Source of the DNA: Magnetococcales bacterium
GTDB lineage: Bacteria > Pseudomonadota > Magnetococcia > Magnetococcales > JADGCH01
Direction of reading: 5' to 3'
DNA length: 8,779 nucleotides
Assembly (NCBI GenBank): GCA_015228995.1
Contig: JADGCM010000067.1
Span: 1-8,779, forward strand
Shown here: piece after piece, positions 7,101-8,779 of the stretch
Layout of the letters: each line of letters starts with the position of its first letter
Position numbering within the stretch: position 1 is the first letter of the stretch
Position numbers and translations under genes: made by a program
The notes under the pieces: model-generated
Databases searched by the model: none
Told to the model about the DNA's origin: nothing
The model's input: the letters and a program-made list of their open reading frames with translations, nothing else

Positions 7101-8761
7101 GCAAATATGGCGGGACTGGTTTAGGGTTGACCATAAGCAAGCGCCTTGTGGAGATGATGGGGGGAAACATCGGTGTTGATAGTCGACCAGGCCAGGGCAG
7201 CACCTTCCATTTTACCGCAAAATTTGGTGTGCAGAGTGAGCAAAGACGTCTGTCAGTCAGTACCGATGAGGCGCGGGGAGTGCGGGTCATGGTGGTGGAT
7301 GACAACGCCAGTGCGCGGGAGATTCTGCACAGTATTTTGATCTCGCTTAAATTTGATGCCACAGCGGTGAGTAGTGGTGGTGAGGCTATTGGCGAACTGG
7401 AGCAAGCTCACCTTGAGCATCGACCTTACGGTTTGGTGCTTATGGATTGGATGATGCCCGGCATGGATGGTGTTGAAACCATTAAGCGTATTCGTGCGGA
7501 CAGCAAGTTGTCAACGACGCCCACTTTCATCATGGTAACCGCTTATAGTCGCGATGAGCTGCTGCAACAGGCTACCGGAGTACATATCAATGGCGTATTG
7601 GTTAAACCGGTCAGTCCTTCGACTATGCTTGACAGCATTCTCAATGCGCTCGGTAAGGAAGTGGCCCAAAGCACACGTAAGCATGAGAAGCATAGCAATT
7701 ACCAGGAAGCTGCGCAGCGGGTGAAAGGTGCCTATGTGCTATTAGTAGAAGACAACGCGGTGAACCAAGAGCTGGCACTGGAGCTGTTGCAAGGTGCCGG
7801 GTTGCGAGTGGATGTTGCCGGAAACGGTTTAGAGGCGATCGAGAAAGTAGGTGGTGGTGACTACGATGGGGTATTGATGGATTGTCAGATGCCGATGATG
7901 GATGGTTTTGAGGCGACACGAAAAATTCGTCAGGATGGGCGGTTTGCCCATCTGCCCATCTTGGCTATGACTGCCAATGCCATGGCTGGAGACAAGGAAA
8001 AGTGCGTCGAGTGCGGTATGAACGACCATATAGCCAAACCAATCGATGTAGCGCATTTGTTTCTGACCTTGGCACAATGGATCAAGCCAAAGTGCTTGGC
8101 CGCGAATGCTGACGAGGTACACCAAAGTGAATCTGTGGCGGATGGGATGCCAGATATTCCCGGCTTGAACATTGGCGAAGCGTTGCAGCGGGTTGGTGGC
8201 AATACAAAATTGTTACGCAAATTGTTGCATCGTTTTAATGAAACCCAGGCCGATGTGGTAGAGCGGATTAAAATTGACCTAAGCGATAGTAACATCGAAT
8301 CCGCGACGCGCGCAGCCCACACGGTCAAAGGACTAGCTGGTAATATTGGTGCTACAGAGATGGCGCAATCTGCCGCCATGGTTGAAGCGATGCTGAAACG
8401 GGGTGAGACAGAAGGAGTGGTAGCAGCGCTGGATGCCATGGATCAACAACTACAAACGCTGTCGGGGCGTATTGTGACGGCGGTAGGCCGGTCAGACGCT
8501 CAGTTGCCTGCCACCGTGACGCCAGGATCTGTGACCATAGATCGGGACAAATTAGCCGACGAGATGCGGCAGTTAGCGGCGTTATTGGCGGAGGATGATG
8601 CCTCTGCAACACATCTAGCGGAGCACGTGAGTCATCAAATGAGCCTTATCGGTCACGAACCAGCAGCCAGGCAACTGAAAGCACAGGTGGAACAGTACGA
8701 TTTTGAGACGGCACTGATCCAACTTAACCCACATTTAACACGCTATTTGATAACTCATTAA
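4172..8761 (+). CDS. Membrane-bound hybrid sensor histidine kinase (HAMP-GAF-PAS-PAS-HisKA-HATPase-REC-REC-HPt)
   Basis: This is a complete 1529-residue phosphorelay kinase. A first membrane helix at about 16-36 and a second at about 200-222 bracket a mainly helical periplasmic region of the four-helix-bundle type seen in chemoreceptors. HAMP follows at about 222-275, GAF at 285-430, a Glu/Gln-rich coiled coil at 440-510, PAS at about 507-632 and a second PAS at about 640-770. HisKA carries H798 in NMSHEIRTPMN. HATPase has NLVNNAIKF (911-919), DTGIGL (951-956) and GGTGLGL (980-986). REC1 has D1043/D1044, phosphoacceptor D1092, T1123 and K1145. REC2 has E1193/D1194, D1237, T1267 and K1289. HPt has H1383 in AAHTVKGLAG. 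All key residues are present, so it should sense a periplasmic and one or more cytoplasmic cues and pass phosphate along to HPt. A tail after HPt resembles that of the kinase at the window start. The gene ends in tandem TAA codons. No ligand can be named, and no partner regulator follows within the window. Confidence 0.96.
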   Translation: MYRILLVMGRWRLTTKLVAGFGFMVMITLAIGISSLRDLGMLAQASQQLYEKELLGISHIKEVNANLIRIGRNLRQMMLASNQDERGKARKALVDAETQLRVELAEGRKRIFRDEIIRKLDEFDAAFAQYMRNVDQVIVLLEKDEFFRSGTAVQLTLSPEFRQISATADDALAAITKAKQKGAAELAARSLELAERTEQLALGLLVLGIVGGVAFGLLISVSIRNPLENLRGSIEGVANNQLDITIPYTEYGNEIGAIARSVKVLQVSAQLLESQRQIKQTLADFDEVLQTITTFADFGNVLTARLAPIMGLVYGALYIPDVDATVLQRVGGYGCDDALHAGRFAWGQGLVGQSALDQRAITLILSGNDKVGVSAGLGLLTVHSVLIFPVIHHEKVLAVLELGTLTSFDQQQKALLEMLLPVVAVKLAILDGYVTTKSLLQRSQAQAQALATSEQQLLARRDELEENNIRLSEQARLMEEQAEELEAQKSSLLAQRQALEASQTILAQAEERTRLILASVRDGILGMDIEGRMTFANPAVPKLLGYTEQELIGVSMHDLVHHTYPDGSTFPSTQCSMYLTSQDGQPRTVANEVLWRQDGTSLPVEYSVTPVYGEAGIVGTVVVFRDITERKLVEEKLRLTNFLNDNALDLTKAGYWHIPLPLDESGCYISSQRAATIFGDPPREGWRYHLMDEWFANVVAGDKVAAEATLENYQAALDGRVPRYDATYAYRRPIDGKVVWIHAVGHIVRDANGNPTDMYGVTQDITDQKEAERKLQEAKEMAEEATKAKSDFLANMSHEIRTPMNAIIGMSHLALQTNLDSKQRNYIEKVDVAAKNLLGIINDILDFSKIEAGKMQFECVDFYLEDVMEHLADLSVIKAQDKGLELLFDVGTDVPTALIGDPLRLGQVVINLVNNAIKFTEKGEVTVAVHKIADETTDVESRVFLRFEIRDTGIGLTEEQRNKLFSAFAQADASTTRKYGGTGLGLTISKRLVEMMGGNIGVDSRPGQGSTFHFTAKFGVQSEQRRLSVSTDEARGVRVMVVDDNASAREILHSILISLKFDATAVSSGGEAIGELEQAHLEHRPYGLVLMDWMMPGMDGVETIKRIRADSKLSTTPTFIMVTAYSRDELLQQATGVHINGVLVKPVSPSTMLDSILNALGKEVAQSTRKHEKHSNYQEAAQRVKGAYVLLVEDNAVNQELALELLQGAGLRVDVAGNGLEAIEKVGGGDYDGVLMDCQMPMMDGFEATRKIRQDGRFAHLPILAMTANAMAGDKEKCVECGMNDHIAKPIDVAHLFLTLAQWIKPKCLAANADEVHQSESVADGMPDIPGLNIGEALQRVGGNTKLLRKLLHRFNETQADVVERIKIDLSDSNIESATRAAHTVKGLAGNIGATEMAQSAAMVEAMLKRGETEGVVAALDAMDQQLQTLSGRIVTAVGRSDAQLPATVTPGSVTIDRDKLADEMRQLAALLAEDDASATHLAEHVSHQMSLIGHEPAARQLKAQVEQYDFETALIQLNPHLTRYLITH

Positions 8762-8779
8762 TAATCAGCATATTGCATG

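Noticed and set aside
6757..7362. 201-codon open frame on the - strand
   Set aside because: It is antisense to the HATPase and REC1 region of the large kinase, which is strongly conserved in the + frame. Its translation shows no recognisable domain and it has no clear ribosome binding site.

Overview
The window comes from a bacterial chromosome with mid-range GC. It is most likely a member of the Pseudomonadota, and probably gammaproteobacterial. That placement rests on the style of the hybrid kinases and on a dispersed CCCTCTCCC/GGGAGAGGG-type palindromic repeat, so it is low confidence. All genes that can be supported lie on the + strand.

Layout: (1) Bases 1-2260 hold the C-terminal part of a large hybrid histidine kinase (end of HisKA, HATPase, REC, REC, HPt and a helical tail). 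Its start lies upstream of the window, and its last ~45 codons run through a palindromic repeat. (2) Bases 2294-2791 encode a stand-alone receiver-domain protein. (3) Bases 2803-3882 encode an AmmeMemoRadiSam-type radical SAM enzyme (AmrS-like), starting at GTG 11 bases after the receiver gene stops. (4) Bases 3883-4171 are a short gap with a 10-bp inverted repeat and the remnant of a HicB-type antitoxin gene that keeps a perfect ribosome binding site but is frameshifted. (5) Bases 4172-8761 encode a complete 1529-residue membrane-anchored hybrid histidine kinase with HAMP, GAF, two PAS, HisKA, HATPase, REC, REC and HPt domains. It is a paralogue of the first kinase.

How the parts may work together: the first three genes are tightly spaced and are probably co-transcribed, so the receiver protein is a plausible phosphoacceptor of the upstream kinase's HPt domain. 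The second kinase is separated from them by the antitoxin remnant and has no partner regulator inside the window. Neither kinase has a DNA-binding or c-di-GMP output domain here, so the final output of the signalling is not visible. The link between the radical SAM enzyme and the signalling genes is by position only.

I see no RNA genes, CRISPR array, transposase or phage genes. The main oddities are the repeat absorbed into the kinase coding sequence, the orphan amrS-like gene in a two-component operon, the broken hicB, and a shared uncharacterised domain after the HPt in both kinases. I do not see convincing evidence of an entirely new system.
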